From Segatella copri (lineage in GTDB: Bacteria > Bacteroidota > Bacteroidia > Bacteroidales > Bacteroidaceae): a DNA stretch of 64,000 nt. The stretch lies in NCBI RefSeq assembly GCF_019249795.2, contig NZ_CP156891.1:1092001-1156000 (forward strand). The letters run 5' to 3'. Shown here piece after piece: positions 8,135-16,686 of the stretch. The notes under the pieces are model-generated. The model was not told the origin of the DNA, made no database searches, and saw nothing but the letters and a program-made list of their open reading frames with translations. How positions within the stretch are numbered: the stretch's first letter is position 1; each line of letters starts with the position of its first letter. A program made the position numbers and the translations under genes.

Positions 8135-9253
8135 TTAAAATGCTAAATTAAGACCGAATGTCCATGAGCGCTGAATAGGATATCCCTTGATACCGGCAGT
8201 CATCTCAGGATCGAAAATCTTCACGCTATCAATAGTAAAGAGATTGTTACCATTCACGTAGATACGGGCATTGCTCAAGCCTATATGCTGAATCAGAGTC
8301 TTAGGGAATGTATAACCAATTTCCATAGACTTCAATCTAACAAAAGAAGCATCTCGCAACCACCAGTCTGAATCCAGCGCATTACGGGTATCAACCTGAG
8401 ATACAGACATGAATGCACGTGGATATTTTGCATTGAGTCTTTCTGACTCAGAAGCATCTTCTCTCCAACGTCCATCATAGAACTCCTTTGCCATATTCAT
8501 GGTTGGCTTTACGAGAATCTGTGCATCAGCTTGTCCCTGGAAGAATGCTGTGAAATCAATACCTTTCCAAGAACCACCGAGAGTCAGACCGAACATCCAA
8601 CGTGGTGTAGCACTCTTATCCGTACGAACAGCATCATCCCAAGTGATCTGCTTATCACCATTGGTATCCTCATAAATCAAGTCACCAGGTTTTGCTCCTG
8701 GCAAATGAACAGAATTATCCACTTCTTCTTGAGTCTGATAGATGCCAGTGGCATGATAAAGTGTATAGCCTTCCATAGAATGACCTGTTATACACTGCCA
8801 AGCTACAGTCTTCACAGCCTCATCCATATAGATCACCTCATTCTTTGCATAAGTAACATTGGCAGATACATTCCAGGAGAAATCACCCTTGTGATCCTTA
8901 TAGAAAGCAACTGCTTCGAAACCTGTATTATCTACCTTACCGAGATTCTCAGAAGGCAAAGTCAAACCAGAATAGGTTGGAACAGAAGCATTACGAGTAA
9001 TCAAGATATCACGACGGGCAGACTTAAACCAGTCGAAATCCAAGCCAAACATTCCATTCAGGAACTGAGAAGAGAAACCGGCATTCCAAGAATGAGCCTT
9101 TTCCCATGTTACCAATGGATTAGCCACAGTTGAAGAGTAAATACCTTGTACTAAGGATGGATTTGTACCAAAGGCATACAAGTTTGCATTGTCTCCTACA
9201 CGGTAAGAATAGGTAGATAAATACTGATAAGCCGAGATATTATCATTACCCAT
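8135..9253 (-). CDS. susC: SusC-family TonB-dependent receptor, C-terminal part after frameshift
   Basis: Encodes the last 372 residues of a SusC beta-barrel, starting MGNDNISAYQYL. In intact SusC proteins this follows directly on LKLKASWGV. The piece carries the late barrel strands, the DTNGDKQITWDD calcium-like loop, and ends RSWTFGLNLAF with the terminal aromatic expected for barrel insertion. It overlaps the upstream part by eight bases in another frame and has no signal peptide, so it is not a gene of its own. If the frameshift is real, no functional transporter is made. If it is an assembly error or a phase-variable site, a receptor of about 1044 residues results. Confidence 0.9.
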   Translation of the reverse strand: MGNDNISAYQYLSTYSYRVGDNANLYAFGTNPSLVQGIYSSTVANPLVTWEKAHSWNAGFSSQFLNGMFGLDFDWFKSARRDILITRNASVPTYSGLTLPSENLGKVDNTGFEAVAFYKDHKGDFSWNVSANVTYAKNEVIYMDEAVKTVAWQCITGHSMEGYTLYHATGIYQTQEEVDNSVHLPGAKPGDLIYEDTNGDKQITWDDAVRTDKSATPRWMFGLTLGGSWKGIDFTAFFQGQADAQILVKPTMNMAKEFYDGRWREDASESERLNAKYPRAFMSVSQVDTRNALDSDWWLRDASFVRLKSMEIGYTFPKTLIQHIGLSNARIYVNGNNLFTIDSVKIFDPEMTAGIKGYPIQRSWTFGLNLAF

Positions 9254-11267
9254 AACACCATGAAGCCTTCAACTTCAAGAAATTGACAGCCTTGGTGAGT
9301 GGCTTAAACCAGCTTTCCTCAGACATTACCCAACCAGCAGACACAGCAGGGAACAGACCCCAGCGGTGACCTTTGGCAAAGTTCATAGAACCATCATAAC
9401 GCAAAGTTGCCTCTGCAAGATACTTATCCTTATAGTTATAGTTTACACGACCGAACCAGTTCTGGCGAGCAAACTCATCAGAACTTCCCGAATTATTTTT
9501 GTCTGTATCCTTGGTTCCACCAAAATCAAGATCAGGAAGTGCAGATGACATGAAATTAGTACGATAACCATACAGGTAATTGTACTTGTACTTCATCTGC
9601 TCGTAAGATACGAAAGCATCCACCTTATGATCGCCAAAGGTACGAGTGTAGCCAATGCGGGCATTCAAAGTGATACGGTCAGAGTTGCTAGACCAAGAAT
9701 CAAGCGAAATATTACCAGTAGAACTTCTCAAATTATCATACTCCTGAGTTTCCGAGTTGTACTGATAGATATCAAAAGGAGTGTACATTGTCTTTCCATT
9801 GTTGTAATTGAAATCCAACGCTGCATATCCTTCCGCATACAAGCCTTTGGTAACAACATCCAAATCTACATGAACTTTCGGTTTGATATTCAATGTATTA
9901 TTGGTTGTATTGCTCTTACCAGGAATATCAGAAATCATCAAGACTGCATTATTGGTTACACCATCAAATCCCTTGCGGAGCAATCCATTAGGATAATAAG
10001 GTGCCGACATAGGATTGGTGGTCAGGAAATAACCAAACATTTCCTCTGTAGAACGTACACCACGGTCGCGGGTTTCACGACGACCCAAGATATCCATACT
10101 CAACTTGATGCTCTTGTTAATTTGTGCATCAAGATTCGTGGTAAACTGATATTGCTTATATTTCTGCGGACTATTCTTGTAAATAGGATCCTGCTGCATA
10201 TATTGAGCAGAAGTATAGAAAGAAATTTTCTCTGTACCACCGCTAATTGAAAGACTATGCTGGGTATTGGTAGCCCAATCCTGTGCTACAGCATCCCACC
10301 AGTTGGTATCAGGGAAGCTAATCTGGTCTGTTCCATCCTTGATTTTCTGAATGGCAGTTTCCGGATAGGTAAGTGCAGCACCTCGGTTCTTATCAAACTC
10401 ATTAGTATAGGTAGCATACTCATAAGCATTCAGCATCTTAGGAATGCGGGTAGGCTGAGAAAAAGATACAGTACCATCATACTTCACCTGTACCTTACCT
10501 GCCTTACCACGCTTGGTGGTAACGAGGATAACACCATTGGCTGCACGCGCACCATAAATGGCAGCAGAAGCATCCTTCAATACGGAAATACTCTCGATGT
10601 CATCTGGATTCAAACGACCGAAAGAACGATCGGCAACACCATCAACTACAATCAATGGGGATGTATCACCCATTGTACCCTTACCACGAATAAGAATGTT
10701 GGCATCATCAGCACCAGGCTCACCTGTACGGGTATTGGCGATGACACCCGCTGTCTTACCAGCCAGGGCATTGGTAATGTTGGTAGCAGCCATCTTACTC
10801 AATTCGTCACTACCGATAGAAGATACAGAACCAGTAAGGGTAGCCTTCTTCTGGGTACCATAACCTACGACAACCAACTCATCCAGGAGCTTGTTGTCTG
10901 CCTGCAGAGTAACCTTGCCACCCTTGACGATGGTTACACTCTTATATCCGATATAGGAAACTACAACAGGAGCATTACTTTTCTTGAGTTGCAAGGTATA
11001 GTTACCATCAAGATCGGTAACAGTACCATTCTTAGCATTGCCTTTTTCTACAACGCTTGCACCAATGATAGGTTCGCCCTGTTCATCTACAACCACACCT
11101 TTAATGGTGGTACCATTCTGCTGAACAGATTGTACAGAAGGGTTTGATAAGGTCTCATTTGCCGCAATAGTAGGTAATGTACCTCCGCAGGCAAGGACCA
11201 AACACGCGATGGCTTTAACATAAGCTTGGCTATGTACAAAGCCTGAGATTTTTTGTGTCTGTCTCAT
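9246..11267 (-). CDS. susC: SusC-family TonB-dependent receptor, N-terminal part before frameshift
   Basis: Encodes 673 residues. A long signal region covers about residues 1-36. A carboxypeptidase-like domain follows (GVVVDEQGEPIIGASV ... SYIGYKS, about 53-110). The plug begins at ELVVVGYGTQKK and contains the SusC marks LIVVDGV, LKDASAAIYGARAANGVILVTTK, and then the barrel. The frame ends at KASWCYG-stop, where the family has ASWGVxGN. The sequence TGGTGTTATGG near 9250-9264 lacks two bases compared with the expected TGGGGTGTTATGG. The receptor would import glycan fragments with the SusD partner. The promoter upstream carries the ATCGT half-site pair, and the leader has the AAACAATAATAAACCTAG motif. 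Confidence 0.93.
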   Translation of the reverse strand: MRQTQKISGFVHSQAYVKAIACLVLACGGTLPTIAANETLSNPSVQSVQQNGTTIKGVVVDEQGEPIIGASVVEKGNAKNGTVTDLDGNYTLQLKKSNAPVVVSYIGYKSVTIVKGGKVTLQADNKLLDELVVVGYGTQKKATLTGSVSSIGSDELSKMAATNITNALAGKTAGVIANTRTGEPGADDANILIRGKGTMGDTSPLIVVDGVADRSFGRLNPDDIESISVLKDASAAIYGARAANGVILVTTKRGKAGKVQVKYDGTVSFSQPTRIPKMLNAYEYATYTNEFDKNRGAALTYPETAIQKIKDGTDQISFPDTNWWDAVAQDWATNTQHSLSISGGTEKISFYTSAQYMQQDPIYKNSPQKYKQYQFTTNLDAQINKSIKLSMDILGRRETRDRGVRSTEEMFGYFLTTNPMSAPYYPNGLLRKGFDGVTNNAVLMISDIPGKSNTTNNTLNIKPKVHVDLDVVTKGLYAEGYAALDFNYNNGKTMYTPFDIYQYNSETQEYDNLRSSTGNISLDSWSSNSDRITLNARIGYTRTFGDHKVDAFVSYEQMKYKYNYLYGYRTNFMSSALPDLDFGGTKDTDKNNSGSSDEFARQNWFGRVNYNYKDKYLAEATLRYDGSMNFAKGHRWGLFPAVSAGWVMSEESWFKPLTKAVNFLKLKASWCYG

Positions 11268-11279
11268 TTTCTATTTTTG

Positions 11280-11300
11280 CTAGGTTTATTATTGTTTAAA
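11280..11300 (-). promoter_or_regulatory. Conserved leader motif upstream of susC
   Basis: Minus strand AAACAATAATAAACCTAG, 12 bases before the start codon. The same 18 bases recur before the large DUF1680 gene (14406-14423) and, with one change, before the GH97 gene (14655-14672). No other gene in the window has it. Confidence 0.7.
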
Positions 11301-11309
11301 TTTCGATTG

Positions 11310-11415
11310 CAAAGTAACACAATATTTTGCATATCGTGCCACATTATCGTCTAAAAGAGTGAAAATATCGTCCAAACCTGGCGATTTAGACGATATTTTC
11401 GTCTTTTAAGCCGAT
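11310..11415 (-). promoter_or_regulatory. susC promoter and operator region
   Basis: The -7 box TTACTTTG (minus strand, 11310-11317) is followed upstream by ATCGTCTAAAA (from 11346) and ATCGTCCAAAC (from 11367). These are 21 bases apart, and the first is 28 bases from the box. A further pair in the opposite orientation (ATCGTCTAAAT read back from 11394, ATCGGCTTAAA from 11415) is also 21 bases apart. As a result 11361-11376 and 11385-11400 form a near-perfect inverted repeat. Confidence 0.75.
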
Positions 11416-11499
11416 TTTGTTACTCTTAAATGTTGTTTATTCTAAATGATGTCTTTGTTGTCTTTAATGTTTTATTGTTTTGTTGTTTCTATATCTTTT

Positions 11500-14400
11500 T
11501 TATTGTTTCATCGCCTTCTTCAGTTTTTCCACAGCGGCATGAATCATGTCGTGGGTTCCACTTCCGTCGGTTACGTATTTCTGAACCATTCTGCCATAAC
11601 TGATAGCTTCCTTGAGTTCCTCGCTGGTGTTGTCATCCGGCCAACCGGCACGGCGAAGCAGACCGGAAAGTTCTCGGAGGTCTTCCATCTCTGCAAGATT
11701 GCCAGGGCGCATCGTGTTGATGGCACGGTTCAGGATGGCAGTAGTACCTTCCAGTTCATCCTGGGTTACCTTCTTCTTGCCCTTTGACACCAGTTCCTGT
11801 GCCTGAGCCATCACCTTCTGCATGCGCTCATAGCCGAATGGTGCCCATGGAGCATACTCCGGAACCTTCTGAGAGAGGGCATTCCACTTCTCCTGGTCTG
11901 CCTTACGCTCTGCGGCAAGATTCAGGAGAGAATTCAGTTCGGTGAAATCTATCTTCACCTTCTTGCTCTTCTTGCTCTTGGCATCGGTCAGGTTGATGCG
12001 GTAGTAGTGGGTACTGTTAGCGTTGCGATAATAGTCTGGCTGGAATTCCTTGCCATCCAGCTTCAGGGTAAGGAGATTGGCTCCCGCACCTGTTGTCACG
12101 CCATTTGATTCGCCCACGGTTATCTTACTCAACTTGGAGTCTATGTTCAGCGTAGCCTGGTTCCAGGTCTGTGCGCCTGTGCCTGCCATCACCAATGGTC
12201 CGTACATCAGGGTTCCTACCCAGGATGTCTTCAGCGGAGTACCGTCCAGACTTGCCACATCGCTCGAAAGCTTGTCGGCACCATATTCGATATGCTTGCT
12301 GAATGGCATGTCGATTTCTACGACATCTCCCACCTTCCAGTGCTTCTGCTCCAGTTCTACATAGGTGCTAGGCTGATAGCTCTTTGCCACTTCCTTGCCG
12401 TTCACCTTGATAGAGAAACCTTGAGTTGCCCAGTATGGTACACGAAGTTTCAGGGTGAAATCGCCCTCGCCTTCCGTAATCTTGATGGCTGAATGCTGTG
12501 CCGGCCACAGGCAATCCTGCTTGATAGTCACGCCCTTCTCCTTCCAGTGGAGGGTGGTTGGCATATAGAGACCTACCCAGAGGGTGTTGTCGTTGGCGAA
12601 ATATGCCGACTGCTGGTACTTGGTATGGTTTTCAGAACCTGTACCGCCGCAGCAGGTACTCTGAGGAGTCTCGTTGCCGAATGGCTTGGTGGCATTCAAT
12701 CCTACCGCATACTGATAGCAGGTCTGATACTGGTCTGGATTGAGGGAACCGATAATCTGATTGTACAGCGTGCGCTCGATATAGTCGAGATACTGCGCAT
12801 TATCAGGGTTATAACAGTTCAAATCCTTGCTCAACTTGACGAGGTTATACGCGCAGCAGGTTTCGTTGATATCCGGATAAGCCTCCGATTCGCCTTCCTG
12901 CAGTCCATTGGTTGCCATACTCAGAATCTGGGTATATGGCTGGCGGAACATCTCTCCATTTCCTACACCACCCATCGCATACATGTATCTGCCCTGCACC
13001 AGTCTCCAGAAGTTCTCAGCCAGATTGTAATAGTATGGTTTCTGATTGCTCTTGTAGCTGCGCAGCGCTCCGATAATCATCGGAATATGCTGGTTGGCAT
13101 GGCGGGTGCGGATGTCATCGATGTTCTTGCTCAGCGGATCATAGAACTTAGGCGCATCGAAACAGTTGGCAGCCTCGAGGAGCTTTGCCTTTTCATCCGG
13201 ATTGGAAACCATCTCGGAAAGTCGGGAGAGCGATTCGCTCATACCTCCCACCTCACCGGCGATGTACATGTCCCACATCTCGTAGCGGTTGCCCGGCTTG
13301 GCTCTGCGCTCATCCTGGGTGCCGTCCTGCTTTACGTAAGTGCGGTAGTGCATGCGGTTCCATACCCAGAGTCCCATATCCTTGGCGATGAGGAGAGCCT
13401 TATCGCAGATTTCCTTATCATCAAAGTAGGTTGCGATGTCTATCAGACCGGCAAGTTGCTTGTGTACGCTGTAATAAGGAGCCCAAACCCAATCGGAGTT
13501 GTTGTAAGCACGATACATTTCAATCAGAGCACAATGCTGAGCCGGAATGGCGTTGATATAGCCGTAACCATAAAGTTCAGGGTGCTTCTTATACTCATCA
13601 AAAGCAGCCCAGGTGCCCTTCATCTCTCTGAGTTCAGCCTCAGGAGCGAAATCACGAGCCTCCCAGTTGCGCTTCAGTTCCTTATTATATACGAAGGTCT
13701 TCTCCTGACACTCTCGCAACTCATTCACCATTCGGGTGATGTTCTTGCGGAGGATTGCCTTCTGTTCAGGATTGGTTGCCACGGCGTATGCCTGTGCGAT
13801 TGCCGACATATAGTGGCCTGATCCATGACCCTTGAGCTTGGTGTCTGGCGAATCCCAGCCATCACTCTTGGTATACCCTTCGGTACTGAGTCCGTAGGTA
13901 TCGCGATAGTTGTAGAGTTGTTGGGTAACATCCCAGGAACAGATCTCACGGATAGCCTCATCACGGTTGTGGGTGAGTCGGTTGTCACCATCTATGCTCA
14001 CATCAGCGAGTGAGAAGGTATGAGCCACTTCCTTTTCTGGAGTCTGATAGCCTTCAGCCACCACCTTGATTTGTGCCTTGACAGGATAACCATTGTCGGT
14101 AGTCTCATCACCAATCACAAAACCACCTATCTCATATTGGCTCCCGGCAGGATGCTTCTGTGCATCAGCCTCAGCCTGCTCATCAGCAAGCGGAGCGTTA
14201 GCCCAGCGCACCTGGCGATACTCTGAATAACCATCAGAATAGGTTACCCATACGAGATTAGGAAGTCGGGGAGTTGTGCCCACCGGACAATCCACTGATA
14301 TTGCCTCCACCTTAGAGATAGTGCGATAAACCGTGGCTGCTGTTGTCATTCCAGGCAAACAAGCTACTCCTATTAATAATGTGAACTGCTTTAAATCCAT
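11500..14400 (-). CDS. DUF1680 glycoside hydrolase, beta-L-arabinofuranosidase-like (GH127/GH146 type)
   Basis: Encodes 966 residues with a signal peptide (about 1-21). An N-terminal Ig-like domain (about 25-130, VTYSDGYSEYRQVRW) is followed by an alpha/alpha barrel. The zinc-binding residues of the family are visible as Glu-x-Cys in INETCCAYN and Cys-Cys in QSTCCGGTG. In GH127 enzymes one of these cysteines is the nucleophile. A beta-sandwich follows, then a helical C-terminal part of about 150 residues (FIVAR-like). Such enzymes release beta-linked L-arabinofuranose. It is transcribed divergently from the GH97 operon and carries the shared operator pair and leader motif, so it belongs to the same regulon. 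The subfamily cannot be fixed by eye. Confidence 0.88.
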   Translation of the reverse strand: MDLKQFTLLIGVACLPGMTTAATVYRTISKVEAISVDCPVGTTPRLPNLVWVTYSDGYSEYRQVRWANAPLADEQAEADAQKHPAGSQYEIGGFVIGDETTDNGYPVKAQIKVVAEGYQTPEKEVAHTFSLADVSIDGDNRLTHNRDEAIREICSWDVTQQLYNYRDTYGLSTEGYTKSDGWDSPDTKLKGHGSGHYMSAIAQAYAVATNPEQKAILRKNITRMVNELRECQEKTFVYNKELKRNWEARDFAPEAELREMKGTWAAFDEYKKHPELYGYGYINAIPAQHCALIEMYRAYNNSDWVWAPYYSVHKQLAGLIDIATYFDDKEICDKALLIAKDMGLWVWNRMHYRTYVKQDGTQDERRAKPGNRYEMWDMYIAGEVGGMSESLSRLSEMVSNPDEKAKLLEAANCFDAPKFYDPLSKNIDDIRTRHANQHIPMIIGALRSYKSNQKPYYYNLAENFWRLVQGRYMYAMGGVGNGEMFRQPYTQILSMATNGLQEGESEAYPDINETCCAYNLVKLSKDLNCYNPDNAQYLDYIERTLYNQIIGSLNPDQYQTCYQYAVGLNATKPFGNETPQSTCCGGTGSENHTKYQQSAYFANDNTLWVGLYMPTTLHWKEKGVTIKQDCLWPAQHSAIKITEGEGDFTLKLRVPYWATQGFSIKVNGKEVAKSYQPSTYVELEQKHWKVGDVVEIDMPFSKHIEYGADKLSSDVASLDGTPLKTSWVGTLMYGPLVMAGTGAQTWNQATLNIDSKLSKITVGESNGVTTGAGANLLTLKLDGKEFQPDYYRNANSTHYYRINLTDAKSKKSKKVKIDFTELNSLLNLAAERKADQEKWNALSQKVPEYAPWAPFGYERMQKVMAQAQELVSKGKKKVTQDELEGTTAILNRAINTMRPGNLAEMEDLRELSGLLRRAGWPDDNTSEELKEAISYGRMVQKYVTDGSGTHDMIHAAVEKLKKAMKQ

Positions 14401-14405
14401 ATCTT

Positions 14406-14509
14406 CTAGGTTTATTATTGTTTCGTTTATTTTTCTGGCTGCAAAATAACAGAAAAAATCAACGAAGTCCTAAAATTATCGTACATAAAGATGCAACTAT
14501 CGTCTAACA
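14406..14509 (-). promoter_or_regulatory. Promoter of the large DUF1680 gene
   Basis: The -7 box TTATTTTG (minus strand, 14442-14449) has half-sites ATCGTACATAA (from 14478) and ATCGTCTAACA (from 14499), again 28 bases from the box and 21 apart. The transcript leader contains AAACAATAATAAACCTAG directly before the start codon. Confidence 0.75.
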
Positions 14510-14516
14510 GGGGGCT

Positions 14517-14672
14517 TTTGATACGATATTTTCATCATTTTGGACTTTCTTTGCATTACATAAACAATTCTATTCGTAAATTTGCAGCAGAAATAAAAAC
14601 TTGTGGTAATCCGGTAATACAGGCATTGCCACCAAGCAAACAACAAAACGGACAAAACAACAATAAACCTAG
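14517..14672 (+). promoter_or_regulatory. Promoter of the GH97-GH43-GH127 operon
   Basis: The -7 box TAAATTTG lies at 14577-14584. Reading back on the minus strand, the proximal half-site is AAAGTCCAAAA (from 14548) and the distal one ATCGTATCAAA (from 14527). They are 21 bases apart with 28 bases to the box, the mirror image of the other three promoters. The leader motif AAACAACAATAAACCTAG is at 14655-14672. Confidence 0.75.
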
Positions 14673-14678
14673 AAAGTT

Positions 14679-16664
14679 ATGGTTAAGAAACTCTTTTTCA
14701 TCGCCACCTTATTATATATAGGGGCAACAGTATCGGCAGAGAACTATCTGGTGAAATCACCAGATGGTAAAATCGTAGCAGAACTCAACACCAACAAGTC
14801 TCTCTCTCTTCAATTTAAATACAATGGCTCCATTCTTTTACAGGAGTCTTCAATAGGTGTAGTGCTGAGCGATGGAATAGACTTGGGCAAGAACCCGAAG
14901 GTTGCGAGCCGCAAAATCTCCAACCACAAGGAAATCATCCAGGCACCGTTCTATCGCCAGCCAAGCATCGAAACCAGCTATCAGGAGCTGAACCTGAAAC
15001 TGAAGAACGGTTTCGGCATCATCCTGAGAGCTTACGATGAGGGAGTGGCTTACCGATTCTATACTCAGCGAAAAGGCAAGACCATCATCCTGAATGAAAC
15101 AGCCGCCTACCAGTTCGGCAAGGACAAGAAGGCATGGCTGCCATACACCACTACACCCGAAAAGCCTTTTGCTATGGCTTTCCAGAATATCTATCACGAG
15201 ACTCAGCTCGATACCGCTAAGCAGGATTTAGCCTTTCTGCCAGCTACCATAGATTGCGGCAAGGCGAAGGTTACCATTTTGGAAAGCGACCTGCAGAGCT
15301 ATCCGGGCATGTGGCTGAAGGCTAACAGCAGCAAACTGGATCAGGAGAAGGGAATCCTGAGAGCCGCCTTTGCTCCTTATCCTAAGGAGATGGCTTACTA
15401 CCCTTGGCGACACATGAGCCACGTGAAGAGTGCCCACGATTACATCGCTGTAAGTTCCGGCAAGCGAAATTATCCTTGGCGCATCTTCGCCATCACAGAG
15501 CACGACACCCAGATGCCGACCAACAACCTGGTGTATGCCCTGGCTGCTCCCAACAAGATTGGAGATACTTCCTGGATCAAACCCGGAAAGGTGGCTTGGG
15601 ACTGGTGGAACGACTGGAATCTGAAAGGGGTGGATTTCAAGGCAGGCATCAATTTTGAAACTTACAAGTATTATATAGATTTTGCTCATAATCATGGTTT
15701 GGAATACATCGTCCTCGATGAAGGATGGTACAACTCGAAAGAGGGAAGCATTCTGAAACCAATAGACGATATCCAGTTGCCTAAGCTCATAGAATACGGT
15801 AAGAGCAAGGGCGTGGATATCGTGCTCTGGGCAGTCTTCAACGTGATGGACGAGAACCTGGAAACCATCTGTAAGACCTATGCTGATATGGGCATCAAGG
15901 GATTCAAGGTGGATTTCATGGACCGCGACGACCAGACAGCCATCGAAATGGTAGAACGCCTGGCTGCCTGCACCGCCAAGCATCATCTTATCCTCGACCT
16001 GCATGGCATCTACAAGCCACACGGCTTGAACCGCACCTACCCTAACATCCTCAACTACGAGAGTGTATTCGGTATGGAAGAATGCCGCTGGACGGAGGCT
16101 AAGAATGATATGCCGCTCTACGACGTCACCTTCCCATATATCCGAATGATGGCAGGACAGGTGGATTTCACACCGGGAGCGATGAGAAACGGAACCCGCG
16201 ACAACTGGAAGGCAATCTACACCAAACCGATTTCGATGGGTACACGATGCCACCAGGCTGCCTGCTATATCGTACAGGACAGTCCGTTTACAATGCTCGC
16301 CGACACTCCTACCAACTACGAGGCGGATGAGCCATACACCCGATACATCGCTTCATTGCCAGTAGTCTTCGACAAGACCATCGTGCCTCAGGGAGAAATC
16401 GGAAAGTATATCGTTACCGCCCGAAAGAAGGGCAACGACTGGTATGTAGGCGGTCAGAGCAACTGGGATGAGCGCACGCTCACCCTGAAGTTTGACTTCC
16501 TCGCAGATGGCGATTACGAGGCAATCGTACTGAAGGATGGCATCAATGCCAACCACGATGCAGAGGATTACAAGATAGAGAAATCTGTCATCCATCAGAA
16601 TTCAGAAATGAAGATCCATCTTGCTTCGGGCGGTGGATTCGTCATCAAGGTTATCAAGAAATGA
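14679..16664 (+). CDS. GH97 glycoside hydrolase (retaining type)
   Basis: Encodes 661 residues with a signal peptide (about 1-20). The N-terminal beta-sandwich starts VKSPDGKIVAEL. The TIM barrel follows, with WDWWNDWNLKG near 307, YIVLDEGWY near 343 and the block GIKGFKVDFMDRDDQ (Asp412, Asp415). An aspartate here, rather than the glutamate set of SusB, marks the retaining branch, which includes alpha-galactosidases and beta-L-arabinopyranosidases. A C-terminal beta domain closes it. It is the first gene of a three-gene operon with GH43 and GH127, and its promoter has the regulon's half-sites. Specificity is inferred from context: removal of terminal galactose or arabinopyranose from a plant glycan. 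Confidence 0.92.
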   Translation: MVKKLFFIATLLYIGATVSAENYLVKSPDGKIVAELNTNKSLSLQFKYNGSILLQESSIGVVLSDGIDLGKNPKVASRKISNHKEIIQAPFYRQPSIETSYQELNLKLKNGFGIILRAYDEGVAYRFYTQRKGKTIILNETAAYQFGKDKKAWLPYTTTPEKPFAMAFQNIYHETQLDTAKQDLAFLPATIDCGKAKVTILESDLQSYPGMWLKANSSKLDQEKGILRAAFAPYPKEMAYYPWRHMSHVKSAHDYIAVSSGKRNYPWRIFAITEHDTQMPTNNLVYALAAPNKIGDTSWIKPGKVAWDWWNDWNLKGVDFKAGINFETYKYYIDFAHNHGLEYIVLDEGWYNSKEGSILKPIDDIQLPKLIEYGKSKGVDIVLWAVFNVMDENLETICKTYADMGIKGFKVDFMDRDDQTAIEMVERLAACTAKHHLILDLHGIYKPHGLNRTYPNILNYESVFGMEECRWTEAKNDMPLYDVTFPYIRMMAGQVDFTPGAMRNGTRDNWKAIYTKPISMGTRCHQAACYIVQDSPFTMLADTPTNYEADEPYTRYIASLPVVFDKTIVPQGEIGKYIVTARKKGNDWYVGGQSNWDERTLTLKFDFLADGDYEAIVLKDGINANHDAEDYKIEKSVIHQNSEMKIHLASGGGFVIKVIKK

Positions 16665-16686
16665 ACATTTTAAAAAAGAAGTTGAT

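Noticed and set aside
16621..16686. Earlier start for the GH43 gene
   Set aside because: It would overlap the GH97 3' end and hide the signal peptide. The ATG at 16687 gives proper spacing and an export signal.
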